This document shows positions 44,358 through 53,235 of a stretch of DNA of 64,000 bases, piece after piece (position 1 is the stretch's first letter; each line of letters begins with the position of its first letter). Source of the stretch: JAIXWP01 sp965247015 (lineage in GTDB: Bacteria > Bacteroidota > Bacteroidia > Flavobacteriales_D > Sanyastnellaceae); contig CBDFGG010000003.1 of assembly GCA_965247015.1 (NCBI GenBank), positions 310,001 through 374,000 on the forward strand. Direction: 5' to 3'. The translations under genes and the position numbers were made by a program. The notes beneath the pieces are model-generated. The model searched no databases. It saw only the letters and a program-made list of their open reading frames with translations, and was not told where the DNA came from.

Positions 44358-46601
44358 TTATTTTGCTAACTCGTCAGCGATAGCATTGTCGTAAAGATGA
44401 CGCATGTCTTCGATAAATCCAAAATTGTCTTCATCGATATTGATACGCCCTTTCGTTACGTGACCTAACAACATTACTGGAACATTATTTTCAGCCACGA
44501 AATCCAAGAACTCATCTTCGTAATCTTCAACGACTGTTACTACGATTCTGCTTTGAGATTCACCGAACAAGAAAGCATCTCTTCTGATTTCGCTATCAGT
44601 GACGATATCGAATCCAAGACCGTTTGGAAGTCCCATTTCTACAAGTGTTACGAAGAGACCGCCATCGCTTACATCGTGCGCTGCACTGATGTAATTATTG
44701 CGAATCAAGCCTTTCATACAATCTTGCAATTTGAACTCCGCCTCCAAGTTGAACATCGGTGCTGGAGAGTTTTTCACTCCATGAATCGAATATAAATATT
44801 CGCTTGAGTTGATGTCTTCAAAATTCTCACCCAACAAATAAATCAAATCGCCTTTGTATTTGAAATCAAGTGTGGTTTGAAGCGACTTGTCTTTCAATAC
44901 CCCAATCATACCGATGGTAGGTGTTGGGAATACTGGACGAGCGCTGCCGTCTTCGTTTACTGTTTGGTTGTAGAAGCTCACGTTACCGCCCGTTACAGGA
45001 GTTTGGAACTTTGTACATGCAGCACTCATTCCTTTGATCGCACCTACAAACTGCCAGTAAACTTCTGGGTTGTATGGATTACCGAAATTCAAACAGTTGG
45101 TGATCGCCGATGGCTCACCACCGCTGCACACGATGTTACGCGCAGCTTCCGCTACAGCGATCATCGTTCCGATTTCTGGATCTGCATTTACATAACGACC
45201 GTTGCAATCTACTGTGAGTGCAAGCGCTTTATTTGAATCCTTGATATTGACAATCGCCGCATCGCTTGGCTTGTTGGTAGACATGTTCACAGTACCTACC
45301 ATTGAGTCGTACTGCTCATAGATCCAACGCTTCGAACAGATGTTGTGATGTGCCACGAGTTGACGTGCGATCACCACTAGATCTTTTGGTTCTTTGATGC
45401 TGCTGATGTTAAACTTCTTTCCTTCTTTGTAGTAAGCAGGCTCTTTGTATTCACGCTCGTAAACAGGAGCGCCGCCGCCGAGCACGAGGCTCTTCGCAGG
45501 AATATCGCTCACCAATTCACCATTCATGAAATAACGCACTGAAGGACCTTTGGTCACTACACCGATTTCTTCTGCGTGTAGATCCCACTTTTCGAAGATC
45601 GCTTCTACTTCCTTCTCGCGTCCTTTCTTCACCACGATCAACATACGCTCTTGGCTCTCAGAAAGAAGAATTTCGAACGGAAGCATTCCCGCTTGACGCG
45701 TTGGTACGCGATCGAGATGAATATCCATTCCCACATTACCGCCTGCGCTCATTTCAGAAGTACTGCACGTGATACCCGCAGCGCCCATGTCTTGCATACC
45801 AGCGATGATGTCTGTCTTTGCCAATTCAAGAGTCGCTTCCAACAAGAGTTTCTCTTGGAATGGATCTCCTACTTGAACGCTTGGAAGATCCTTCGCAGAT
45901 TCTTCCGTAATATCTTTTGATGCGAATGATGCACCTTTGATTCCGTCTTTACCAGTCGCTGAACCCACGATGTACACGGGGTTTCCGACTCCTTGTGCTT
46001 TTGATGAAATGATTTCGCCCGTCTTTACAAGACCGACAGACATCGCATTTACCAATGGGTTGGCTTGATAGCTCTCATCGAAATACACCTCGCCACCCAC
46101 AGTTGGGATACCGAAAGCATTTCCATAATCACCGATACCTTTCACCACACCCGATAGCAACCACTTGGTGCGTGGGTGTTCGAGTTTACCGAAGCGAAGC
46201 GAATTGAGCTGAGCAATCGGACGTGCGCCCATTGTGAAGATATCGCGGTTGATACCACCCACGCCCGTTGCAGCGCCTTGGTATGGCTCGAGTGCAGAAG
46301 GGTGATTGTGAGATTCGATTTTGAAAGCACAACCCCAACCATCTCCGATGTCTACCAGACCGGCGTTTTCTTCACCTGCTTTTACAAGCATGTGAGGACC
46401 GTCTTTCGGCAATGTTTTGAGCCATTTGATAGAATTCTTGTACGAGCAATGCTCCGACCACATGACAGAATAAACACACATTTCTGTGAAGTTGGGAGTG
46501 CGGCCAAGAATTTCTTTGATTTTATCAAACTCATCGGCGCGAAGCCCCATATCCTGCGCCTGTTCGAGTGTAGCCGGCGCTAGTGCTGAATTCAAGTTCA
46601 T
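44358..46601 (-). CDS. purL: Phosphoribosylformylglycinamidine synthase, PurL (small type)
   Basis: A 747-residue enzyme for the ATP- and glutamine-dependent conversion of FGAR to FGAM in purine synthesis. Typical motifs are MWSEHCSYKNS near residue 47, IESHNHPSALEPYQGAATGVGG near 95 (the end of this stretch binds metal and ATP), QDMGAAGITCST near 273, and CSGGEPSAITNC near 492. The length is that of the small PurL, which needs separate PurS and PurQ subunits. It heads the purL-PASTA-T9SS-rluD operon behind a good promoter. Confidence 0.95.
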   Translation of the reverse strand: MNLNSALAPATLEQAQDMGLRADEFDKIKEILGRTPNFTEMCVYSVMWSEHCSYKNSIKWLKTLPKDGPHMLVKAGEENAGLVDIGDGWGCAFKIESHNHPSALEPYQGAATGVGGINRDIFTMGARPIAQLNSLRFGKLEHPRTKWLLSGVVKGIGDYGNAFGIPTVGGEVYFDESYQANPLVNAMSVGLVKTGEIISSKAQGVGNPVYIVGSATGKDGIKGASFASKDITEESAKDLPSVQVGDPFQEKLLLEATLELAKTDIIAGMQDMGAAGITCSTSEMSAGGNVGMDIHLDRVPTRQAGMLPFEILLSESQERMLIVVKKGREKEVEAIFEKWDLHAEEIGVVTKGPSVRYFMNGELVSDIPAKSLVLGGGAPVYEREYKEPAYYKEGKKFNISSIKEPKDLVVIARQLVAHHNICSKRWIYEQYDSMVGTVNMSTNKPSDAAIVNIKDSNKALALTVDCNGRYVNADPEIGTMIAVAEAARNIVCSGGEPSAITNCLNFGNPYNPEVYWQFVGAIKGMSAACTKFQTPVTGGNVSFYNQTVNEDGSARPVFPTPTIGMIGVLKDKSLQTTLDFKYKGDLIYLLGENFEDINSSEYLYSIHGVKNSPAPMFNLEAEFKLQDCMKGLIRNNYISAAHDVSDGGLFVTLVEMGLPNGLGFDIVTDSEIRRDAFLFGESQSRIVVTVVEDYEDEFLDFVAENNVPVMLLGHVTKGRINIDEDNFGFIEDMRHLYDNAIADELAK

Positions 46602-46622
46602 CTACTGCTGATTTTATTCGCG

Positions 46623-46652
46623 CAAATATAGTGAAAGCAAGGTGGTCTCAAA
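46623..46652 (-). promoter_or_regulatory. Bacteroidota-type promoter for purL
   Basis: On the minus strand a TTTG (plus-strand CAAA at 46649-46652) precedes TATATTTG (46623-46630) with 18 nt between. The -7 box lies 22 nt before the purL start codon. The spacing is one base shorter than the usual range. Confidence 0.5.
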
Positions 46653-46703
46653 TCCTAGGATTTCCACCATCCATCCACACCAATATCTCCTTAATATTGT
46701 GGT

Positions 46704-47240
46704 ATGATAAAGCATCCATGGCACGAGGTCGGACATGACTTCGACAAGAAAAAAGCCCAAGTGAAGGGCATTATAGAGATTTCACAAGGCAGCAAGGCGA
46801 AATATGAAGTAGATAAGGACAGCGGGCTATTGAAGCTCGACCGCGTTGTATTCGCGGCCTTCCACTACCCGATCAATTATGGATTCATTCCACAAACACT
46901 GGGCGAAGACGGCGATCCACTGGATATTCTAGTGCTTTCACAAATTGCCATTCAACCCTTGTGTTTGGTAAAGACCAAAGTGATTGGTTATATGGAAATG
47001 TTGGATTCGGGCGAGAAAGATGAAAAGATCATTGCCGTAGCAGAAGGCGATATGAGTGTATCGCACATCAACTCGATTGATGAATTGCCCGAGAATTTTA
47101 AATCAGAGCTCAAGCACTTTTTCCAAGAGTACAAGACCTTGAGCAAAAAGCAAGTGATCGTTGATGAATTCTTGCCAGCGGCAGAAGCGATGGATATTAT
47201 TGAACAGTGTATAGATCGATACAACAAGAAGTTTAAATGA
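46704..47240 (+). CDS. ppa: Inorganic pyrophosphatase, family I
   Basis: A 178-residue soluble enzyme that hydrolyses pyrophosphate to drive biosynthetic reactions. The metal-binding signature is GEDGDPLDILVL near residue 72 (D-x-D-P-x-D). The N-terminal IIEISQGSKAKYEVDKDSG and the YPINYGFIPQT near 52 are conserved active-site strands. Length is typical. It is divergent from purL, and its stop overlaps the aminotransferase start (ATGA). Confidence 0.94.
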   Translation: MIKHPWHEVGHDFDKKKAQVKGIIEISQGSKAKYEVDKDSGLLKLDRVVFAAFHYPINYGFIPQTLGEDGDPLDILVLSQIAIQPLCLVKTKVIGYMEMLDSGEKDEKIIAVAEGDMSVSHINSIDELPENFKSELKHFFQEYKTLSKKQVIVDEFLPAAEAMDIIEQCIDRYNKKFK

Positions 47241-48382
47241 ACATAGTTTCGAAGTTGCCGCATGTGGGCACTACCATATTCACCACCATGTCGGCGTTGG
47301 CTGTGGAGCACGGCGCATTGAATTTAGGACAAGGCTTTCCATCCTTTCCTGTGGATCCCGTGTGGGGCGATTTGGTGAAGAAGTACATTGATAAAGGATT
47401 CAATCAATATGCACCGATGCCCGGAGTGCCCGAGTTGCGCCAGGCCATTGCCGGAAAAATTCAGCACACCTATCATCAGAGTGCCGATCCGAATACAGAG
47501 ATCACCGTTACGGCCGGCGCTACGCAAGCCATCTTCACAGCCATCAATGCATTGGTGCATCCGGGCGATGAAGTGATTTTGTTTGCACCCGCTTATGATT
47601 GTTATGCGCCAGCGGTAGAGTTGGCGGGCGGTGTAGTGAAGTGGGTAGAACTCACCTTCCCGGAATATCAAATTCCATGGGATATTGTAAAAAATACAAT
47701 AAGTGAGAAGACCCGAATGATTCTCATCAATCACCCGCACAATCCTACGGGGGCGAGCATTTCGAAGAACGATATTGTAGCATTAGAAGATCTCGTGCGA
47801 GGGACAAATATCATCGTGTTGAGTGATGAAGTGTACGAGCATATCTTGTTTGATGGACGTGAGCATCATAGTGTATGGAAGAGCGATGAGTTGCGCGAGC
47901 GCAGTATAGCAGTGTATTCATTTGGTAAAACCTTTCACCTTACCGGATGGAAGATGGGCTATGTAGTAGCGCGTCCGCATTTGATGGCCGACTTTCGAAA
48001 GGTGCATCAGTACAATGTTTTTTCGTGCAATACACCCATGCAATATGCATTGGCAGAATATTTAAGCACACCATCGAATTACGAAGTGTTGCCGAATTTT
48101 TATCAGGAGAAGCGCGATTTGTTTTTGGGAAAAATAGATCATCCCTTGATCAAAGTCTTGCCATGCGCCGGCACCTATTTCGCGTTGTTAGATTACAGCG
48201 CCATGAATCAAAACGACGACGTCGCCGAAGCCATCCGTTGGACCAAAGAATACAAACTCACCACCATTCCGTGTAGTGTCTTCTACCCGAATAAAACAGA
48301 TAATAAAGTTTTGCGGGTGTGCTTTGCGAAGGATGAGGGGACTATTTTGAAGGGGGCGGAAATACTTTCAGCTATGGGATAA
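47237..48382 (+). CDS. Methionine aminotransferase (PLP, YbdL/KAT-like)
   Basis: A 381-residue fold-type I PLP enzyme. The PLP lysine is in YSFGKTFHLTGWKMGY near residue 230; INHPHNPTGASIS near 172 and LSDEVYEHILFDGREHHS near 195 give the asparagine, aspartate and tyrosine contacts. The LNLGQGFPSFPVDP near 28 is typical of the methionine/kynurenine aminotransferase subgroup that makes ketomethiobutyrate back into methionine in salvage. Coupled to ppa by a 4-nt overlap. This is the last clear core-like gene before the accessory island. Confidence 0.88.
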   Translation: MNIVSKLPHVGTTIFTTMSALAVEHGALNLGQGFPSFPVDPVWGDLVKKYIDKGFNQYAPMPGVPELRQAIAGKIQHTYHQSADPNTEITVTAGATQAIFTAINALVHPGDEVILFAPAYDCYAPAVELAGGVVKWVELTFPEYQIPWDIVKNTISEKTRMILINHPHNPTGASISKNDIVALEDLVRGTNIIVLSDEVYEHILFDGREHHSVWKSDELRERSIAVYSFGKTFHLTGWKMGYVVARPHLMADFRKVHQYNVFSCNTPMQYALAEYLSTPSNYEVLPNFYQEKRDLFLGKIDHPLIKVLPCAGTYFALLDYSAMNQNDDVAEAIRWTKEYKLTTIPCSVFYPNKTDNKVLRVCFAKDEGTILKGAEILSAMG

Positions 48383-48398
48383 TCGAGAATTCAATTAA

Positions 48399-48611
48399 TC
48401 AATAGATCACCCCAGGCTTTGTTCTAGGGATGGTGAACTTGATGATGTTTAAGCCCAAACTCTTCACAAAAGTAAATTGAGGATCTGGATTATGAGTAGG
48501 AAAAGTAGTGGAGTTAAATAACTTCATCAGCAATTCCGAATCAGGAGTAACCGGTGTGATCTTTCCATTCTTCATCACATATATTTGATTGAGGTATTCG
48601 AATTTTATCAT
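48399..48611 (-). CDS. Small hypothetical protein
   Basis: A 70-residue ATG-initiated frame reading MIKFEYLNQIYVMKNGKITP at its start and TIPRTKPGVIY at its end. It has no recognised domain, signal peptide or membrane segment. It is convergent with the aminotransferase, 16 nt away. No strong ribosome binding site or -7 box is evident. It marks the left edge of the AT-rich island and could be real, or a remnant. Confidence 0.35.
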   Translation of the reverse strand: MIKFEYLNQIYVMKNGKITPVTPDSELLMKLFNSTTFPTHNPDPQFTFVKSLGLNIIKFTIPRTKPGVIY

Positions 48612-49198
48612 TAGGTTTTTTTAGTTACATCATCATTAAAGAATGGAATAGGAAAGATACCAAACAAAGCATCTATAAATCTCCTCACTAATGTATGTTT
48701 CAAAAATATAAAACTTTGATTCGCCTATTACCCACACTAATTAGGAAGGAAAGTGACTTACTTAGATATTAGGTCTTATTAAACCTTAGCATAACATCTT
48801 TCAGCTCTATATCAGAATTAATATTTTTCGCACCGCAGCTGATCAAAACATAAGAATCAATCGATGGCACAAGCATCGTTATACAAGGTAATCGTTTGTG
48901 TAGAATATAGAGGCTTGCAACAACAGCCTAAGCACAGACTTGTAAAGGTCATCACCATATTAGAGCTTTGTATTTTTTCTCATAGGTAATTACCATGAAG
49001 CAAGCAGAAGATTTTCTTTAAGGCAGTATTCAGTACTGGTAAAACAAAAGTTGACAAAACGATTTAAACTCTTAGTCATCAAAAGTTTCGAAACTTCCTA
49101 ACACCATCAACAATTAATGCAATCTGCCATATAAGTTCCTATTTATTGAGATCAAGTAAGTATTTAATCTATCATCTTTAAGCACCATTTGAATTATA
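48612..49198. other. 587-bp AT-rich gap with no recognised gene
   Basis: I see no credible coding frame, tRNA-like clover pattern or long repeat here. The base composition is clearly AT-richer than the flank to the left, consistent with the start of imported DNA. Confidence 0.5.
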
Positions 49199-50017
49199 TT
49201 AAAAATCCTCATTAATCTCTTCAAAAGTGATAATTTTCGCAATTAATTCATTCTTTCTTGTATCCTCAATCAACATACTCTGAATAACTCCAGCTACTTC
49301 AGAAATGCTTCTTTTATTCTTTAAAATAATGAATTTTATATCCCTAGCGTCAAACCTGAGTAAATTGAGTTTCAACTTGGTATTTACAAGTTGCTTTTCC
49401 TTTTTATTTTCCTTGATGACAGCCGATAGCACAGCAAAGTCTTTCAACAGTGGACAATATCTCCACTCTCGCTCATTGTAGTAAATAAGTTCCTTTCTTC
49501 TCCTCCTCCCTTTATGCCAATTCCCTTTGTATGGTTTGATATACTTAAATGAGTCGATCAATTCCTGTTCAATTACATCAATAGCGTCAGTGGTCCTGTC
49601 CTTAAAGGCTTCAATTCTCTTGTTCTCTGTACTCGTAGAGCCATTAAGTTTTCCAATTGCTTCTTTTCTGAAGCTATTTATTTCTCTTATCAATTGATTC
49701 AATCTCCTTGTTTGTTGTGAACCTTTGTGCACATACATAACAGGTGAAACCCCATTCCTTATTCCCCATTCCTTTGTTAAACCAATCCCGAATTCACCGA
49801 AATTATCTCTATGAACAGAATCATTCGATAGTTGCATTATGGTCAAATCACAAAAACTTGTCATTGGAATATATGTAAAGCGATAATGGCTTTTTGATGG
49901 AAGTATGTTTTCAAAATGTTCATCAGAATATTGACAATAAAAACCACCAGAACTCAGAATCCCTTTTAATCCTTTTAAACTTGTAAAGTGAAATAATGTA
50001 TTAGCACTTACAGCCAT
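49199..50017 (-). CDS. AbiGi-family putative abortive-infection protein
   Basis: A 272-residue soluble protein. The start LFHFTSLKGLKGILSSGG, the strand PMTSFCDLTIMQLS near residue 51 and the block FGIGLTKEWGIRNGVSPVMY near 76 match what I know of the AbiGi family (annotated in Pfam as an abortive phage resistance antitoxin). The fold may be related to ADP-ribosyltransferase-like or RES-like folds, but this is not certain. A basic run RRRRKELIYYNEREWRY lies near 172. It overlaps the end of the DUF2188/CFI-box gene by 10 nt, so the two are a unit. The classical AbiGii partner is absent. Confidence 0.7.
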   Translation of the reverse strand: MAVSANTLFHFTSLKGLKGILSSGGFYCQYSDEHFENILPSKSHYRFTYIPMTSFCDLTIMQLSNDSVHRDNFGEFGIGLTKEWGIRNGVSPVMYVHKGSQQTRRLNQLIREINSFRKEAIGKLNGSTSTENKRIEAFKDRTTDAIDVIEQELIDSFKYIKPYKGNWHKGRRRRKELIYYNEREWRYCPLLKDFAVLSAVIKENKKEKQLVNTKLKLNLLRFDARDIKFIILKNKRSISEVAGVIQSMLIEDTRKNELIAKIITFEEINEDF

Positions 50018-50550
50018 AAAGCTTTACAATATTTTTGATAGAGATTAATCACAGCAGATTCATAAATTTTTGTGGCATTGTCAAACTCACCTCTTTCAAT
50101 TGCTAAACAAGCCAATTTTATTTGAGAGAATATTTCTTCGAAAAGAATCTTTCTACGGCTGTCGGCTTCAAGACTTTTAACTATTATCGGAGCAACTTTG
50201 TAATATTGCTTCACCAACTCCTTTCCTTGCGTTGAACTCAAAAGGTAATTATCTCGGAATTCTCGAAGAGTCTTCAATTCATAACAATCATCCTTTAATC
50301 CATAGTACTTTATGCAGGCAGTAGTGAGAAAACAATTGCCTTCTTCTTCACGATTTCTAGGATTTACCACGGCCTTAATTCCACCGTTTGGATAATATAC
50401 AGTAATGGTTAAACCATTGTTTAAAGCAATTTCTCTTGCACGCAAGTAAGCTTCCTTTTGAGTGGAAAACCTGCCAGCTGCTCGAGTCGCACTATCCCTT
50501 TTAGCTACCCAAACGCCCTCAGATTTATATACCCTAATCGTATTTGCCAT
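50008..50550 (-). CDS. DUF2188 / CFI-box domain protein, partner of the AbiGi-like gene
   Basis: A 180-residue protein. Residues 1 to about 60 are DUF2188-like (GVWVAKRDSATRAAGRFSTQ, then a YYPNGGIK end), a small domain also seen in stress-related proteins. From about residue 68 a CFI-box-type segment begins: NCFLTTACIKYYGLKDDCYE, then LKTLREFRDNYL near 90 and VKQYYKVAPIIV near 111, which recall the short CFI-CTERM module. The ATG at 50550 follows a GGAG; a start 10 codons upstream is possible. It probably works with AbiGi as a two-gene defence or toxin-antitoxin-like unit (inferred). Confidence 0.6.
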   Translation of the reverse strand: MANTIRVYKSEGVWVAKRDSATRAAGRFSTQKEAYLRAREIALNNGLTITVYYPNGGIKAVVNPRNREEEGNCFLTTACIKYYGLKDDCYELKTLREFRDNYLLSSTQGKELVKQYYKVAPIIVKSLEADSRRKILFEEIFSQIKLACLAIERGEFDNATKIYESAVINLYQKYCKALWL

Positions 50551-51030
50551 TTTAAATTCTCCAAATTGATACCAACTCAATTTTCAATAATTCCTGTCTT
50601 TTTTGTCGAACCGAAAACTACAACAGAACAAAAAAATGAAGACATTTAATATCAAACCATAATAGTCAATTTAATCTTTCTTAGTGAAGAATTTTTTCTT
50701 ACTAAGCCTAACCTTTATTGCTCATTAGCATTCAAGCCCCACTTCATCTTGAACTACCAAATATACTTCACTTAGACCTTTTTTTAATAATTTGTACATT
50801 AAGATTTACATTACGTCCAATCATTCCCGATCATTTCAGTTCAATCAGTTTTCGTTGATGGTAAAAGAAAAGTTGGTAGGAAAGATTACTCTCTTCGTGA
50901 TAAACTTTCTTCGAAATGTCCGTCACCAAGCACAGATCAATGTGCTCCTTCCATGTAAGTTCTTTTTTCACGCCCGCAAATTCTGGCACATATAATTATC
51001 TTTAACACGTGCTTGAGTGGAGGGCTACAT
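50551..51030. other. 480-bp gap with no recognised gene
   Basis: Only short frames without family signs or ribosome binding sites occur here. The right end leads directly into the IS91 remnant. A divergent promoter for the DUF2188 gene should lie near 50560-50640, but no convincing TTTG/TAnnTTTG pair was seen. Confidence 0.4.
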
Positions 51031-51370
51031 GACACTTGATAAAATGGAGTTCATCATATGCTTCTCATTGCATATCTTACCTAAGCGCTTTGTTCACATT
51101 CGACATTACGGCGTCCTTTCCAGGACAGCAAAACGAGGGAAGTTTGAAAAAGTAACACAGGCGCTGAAGGACCGACTACAAAATCGAAAGAAAAAACAGA
51201 TCACTGAAAGGAAAATCTACCACCCGAATGATTGCTGGGTTTGTGAAAAAGAGAGTATGATTAGGATACTGGATTTCGATCACTGTGGGTCGCCTGCATC
51301 AATATTCCAAGCTCTCTCCAAACCTTCACGAAAAGCAAATGAAAACACCGATTCCAAAAAAAACGACTAG
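51031..51370 (+). pseudogene. IS91-family transposase, C-terminal fragment
   Basis: The frame reads DKMEFIICFSLHILPKRFVH, then IRHYGVLSRTAKRGK, matching the C-terminal part of Y2/HUH-type IS91 transposases, where RFLLHVLPKGFVRIRHYG is usual. A cysteine pair (CWVCEKES) follows near the end. The catalytic HUH and tyrosine regions are absent. It cannot be functional. The frame is open without stops, unlike the same region of copy 2. Confidence 0.75.
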
Positions 51371-51505
51371 AGAGCGGTTTTGCGGAGCTTTGACATAACC
51401 GAAACTGATCTAATTATCTCTCATCTTTCTTCTCGAGTGGATCGCTCAGAGAATAAGTTTTAAAATCGACATCTCCATAATAACATCACAGTTCAGTACA
51501 ACACA

Positions 51506-51540
51506 GGCTTCATCGTTCGTCGTTCCGACGCAACGAAGCC
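51506..51540. repeat. Terminal hairpin of IS91 remnant copy 1
   Basis: GGCTTC at 51506-51511 pairs with GAAGCC at 51535-51540, and the inner CGTCG-TTC-CGACG forms a second perfect stem. It lies just before the shared end CCTTATCTGT. Sub-terminal hairpins of this type are recognised by rolling-circle transposases. Copy 2 carries the same structure. Confidence 0.7.
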
Positions 51541-51631
51541 TTATCTGTCACCTGCCGTATTTTTATTTTCGCTGTTATAATTGCATATATGATAAATATT
51601 ATCTAATATTGCAAAATAAATCTTCTTGATT

Positions 51632-51910
51632 ATGTCAAACTGGGATGATAAAGCAAAGCGACTTCTAAAGTCAGAAATGGTCAAACGTGGTTTTACTAAT
51701 GCGGATTTGGTTGGATTACTCAATGAAATTGGCGTTGAAGAAACAAAAGCAAGTATCGACAGTAAAATTAGTCGCGGTAGTTTTAGTGCTACTTTTTTGT
51801 TGCAATGTCTTACTGTTATTGGTTGTCATAAATTAGAAATTGAAGATTATGAAAGTCCATTATTGATGGTTGCCGAACCAAACGAACCTTATAAAATTTC
51901 CAAAAAATGA
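51632..51910 (+). CDS. Small DUF6471-like protein upstream of the DNA methyltransferase
   Basis: A 92-residue protein starting MSNWDDKAKRLLKSEMVKRG at the ATG 51632. The stretch TNADLVGLLNEIGVEETKAS, then SKISRGSFSATFLLQCLTV, matches a small helix-turn-helix-like domain that I recall as DUF6471, often found next to DNA modification genes. It may act as the controller of the restriction-modification unit. Its stop overlaps the methyltransferase start by 4 nt (ATGA). A TTG two codons upstream is a less likely start. Confidence 0.65.
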   Translation: MSNWDDKAKRLLKSEMVKRGFTNADLVGLLNEIGVEETKASIDSKISRGSFSATFLLQCLTVIGCHKLEIEDYESPLLMVAEPNEPYKISKK

Positions 51911-53235
51911 AGAGCAATACTGTAAAATTTATTGATTTATTCGCTGGACTTGGCGGTATTCGTTTAGGTTTTGAAAAAGCGTTTAAAGATGCTGGAATGG
52001 AAACTGAATGCGTGATGACTTCTGAAATAAAACCGTATGCTATAAAAACTCTGAAATATAATTTTGATCACGAATTTTTGGCTGGTGATATTTTTGAAAT
52101 TCGTAATGAGTTTATTCCCGATTTTGATTTTCTGTTGGGCGGTTTTCCTTGTCAGCCGTTTAGTGCTGGCGGAAAACGTCAAGGTTTTTTGGATACAAGA
52201 GGAACTTTGTTTTTTGAAATCGAACGCATTTTGAGAGAGAAAAAACCCTACGGTTTTATTCTTGAAAATGTAGAAGGTTTGGTAAAGCACGATTTAGAAA
52301 ACAAAAATGATGAAATAGGTAGAACATTAAAAACCATTATACACACACTTGAAAATGATTTGGGTTACAAAACAAGCTGGAAAGTTTTTGATAGTTTGGA
52401 ATTTGGTTTGCCGCAATCGCGTAAAAGAATTTTTATCGTTGGTACTAGAGATGAAAAAATAGATTTGAATGGTAACGAACCTCGATTTAAAGCGTTAGAA
52501 AGTGTTTTAGAAAAAGGGTTACCAACATTGAAATCAGATTTTATTGATAAACTTTTGTCTCATTTTTCATTGGAAGATTTGTACGGAAAATCTATAAAAG
52601 ACAAACGTGGTGGCGATAATAATATTCATAGTTGGGATATTGAAATAAAAGGAAGTGTGTCTAAACAACAAGCAGAAATCCTAAACCAATTGTTCAAACA
52701 AAGACGAAAAAAACAATGGGCAGAAGAAATCGGCATTGATTGGATGGATGGAATGGCTTTAACTTTAGAGCAAATCAATACTTTTATTGACTTGCCAAAA
52801 AAGGAATTGAAAACTTTGTTAGACGATTTGACTTCAAAAGGATATTTAAAATTTGAAAATCCGAAAAAATTGGTTAAAATTCAAACGGAAAATGGCGTTG
52901 CAACTTCTCGTGAATATGACGAAACCAAACCGAAAGGTTACAACATCGTAACTGGAAAATTGAGTTTTGAAGTAAATAAAGTTCTTGACCCAAAAGACAT
53001 TGCTCCGACTTTAGTAGCAACAGATGTTTCTCGATTAGCCGTTCCCGATGGAAATGGTTTGCGTAGATTGACTATTCGAGAGGGTTTACGTTTGTTTGGC
53101 TATCCCGAATGGTACGAAATTCCAACTAAAGAGTATGACGCTTTCGATTTGTTAGGAAATACAGTTGCTGTGCCTGTGGTGGAATTTGTTGCGAATAAAT
53201 TAGCCGAAGTTTATGTTAGCGAACCTGCAGTTTAA
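51907..53235 (+). CDS. DNA (cytosine-5-) methyltransferase, type II
   Basis: A 442-residue C5 methyltransferase. Motif I is KFIDLFAGLGGIRLGFEKAF near residue 7, motif IV with the catalytic cysteine is GGFPCQPFSAGGKRQGF near 78, motif VI is FILENVEGL near 116, motif VIII is PQSRKRIFIVGTR near 170, and motifs IX-X are near 385-435 (LLGNTVAVPVVEFV). The target recognition region (about 200-370) contains a winged-helix-like segment. Its end overlaps the convergent endonuclease gene's end by 20 bp. Base composition is markedly AT-rich compared with the core genes. Confidence 0.93.
   Translation: MKSNTVKFIDLFAGLGGIRLGFEKAFKDAGMETECVMTSEIKPYAIKTLKYNFDHEFLAGDIFEIRNEFIPDFDFLLGGFPCQPFSAGGKRQGFLDTRGTLFFEIERILREKKPYGFILENVEGLVKHDLENKNDEIGRTLKTIIHTLENDLGYKTSWKVFDSLEFGLPQSRKRIFIVGTRDEKIDLNGNEPRFKALESVLEKGLPTLKSDFIDKLLSHFSLEDLYGKSIKDKRGGDNNIHSWDIEIKGSVSKQQAEILNQLFKQRRKKQWAEEIGIDWMDGMALTLEQINTFIDLPKKELKTLLDDLTSKGYLKFENPKKLVKIQTENGVATSREYDETKPKGYNIVTGKLSFEVNKVLDPKDIAPTLVATDVSRLAVPDGNGLRRLTIREGLRLFGYPEWYEIPTKEYDAFDLLGNTVAVPVVEFVANKLAEVYVSEPAV

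Larger units (their letters stand above)
51031..51548 (+). mobile_element. IS91-family 3'-end remnant, copy 1
   Basis: This 518-bp stretch is homologous to 55114-55632 (copy 2) at a high level with only single-base indels. It carries the last part of a transposase frame, then an untranslated tail that ends at CCTTATCTGT in both copies. The tail holds a hairpin of the kind found near IS91 termini. There is no upstream transposase body, so copy 1 is a 3'-end fragment only. Together the two copies bracket the methyltransferase-endonuclease genes. Confidence 0.75.

Noticed and set aside
50792..50995. 67-codon plus-strand frame between DUF2188 and the IS91 remnant
   Set aside because: No homology signs, no ribosome binding site, and atypical composition; treated as non-coding.
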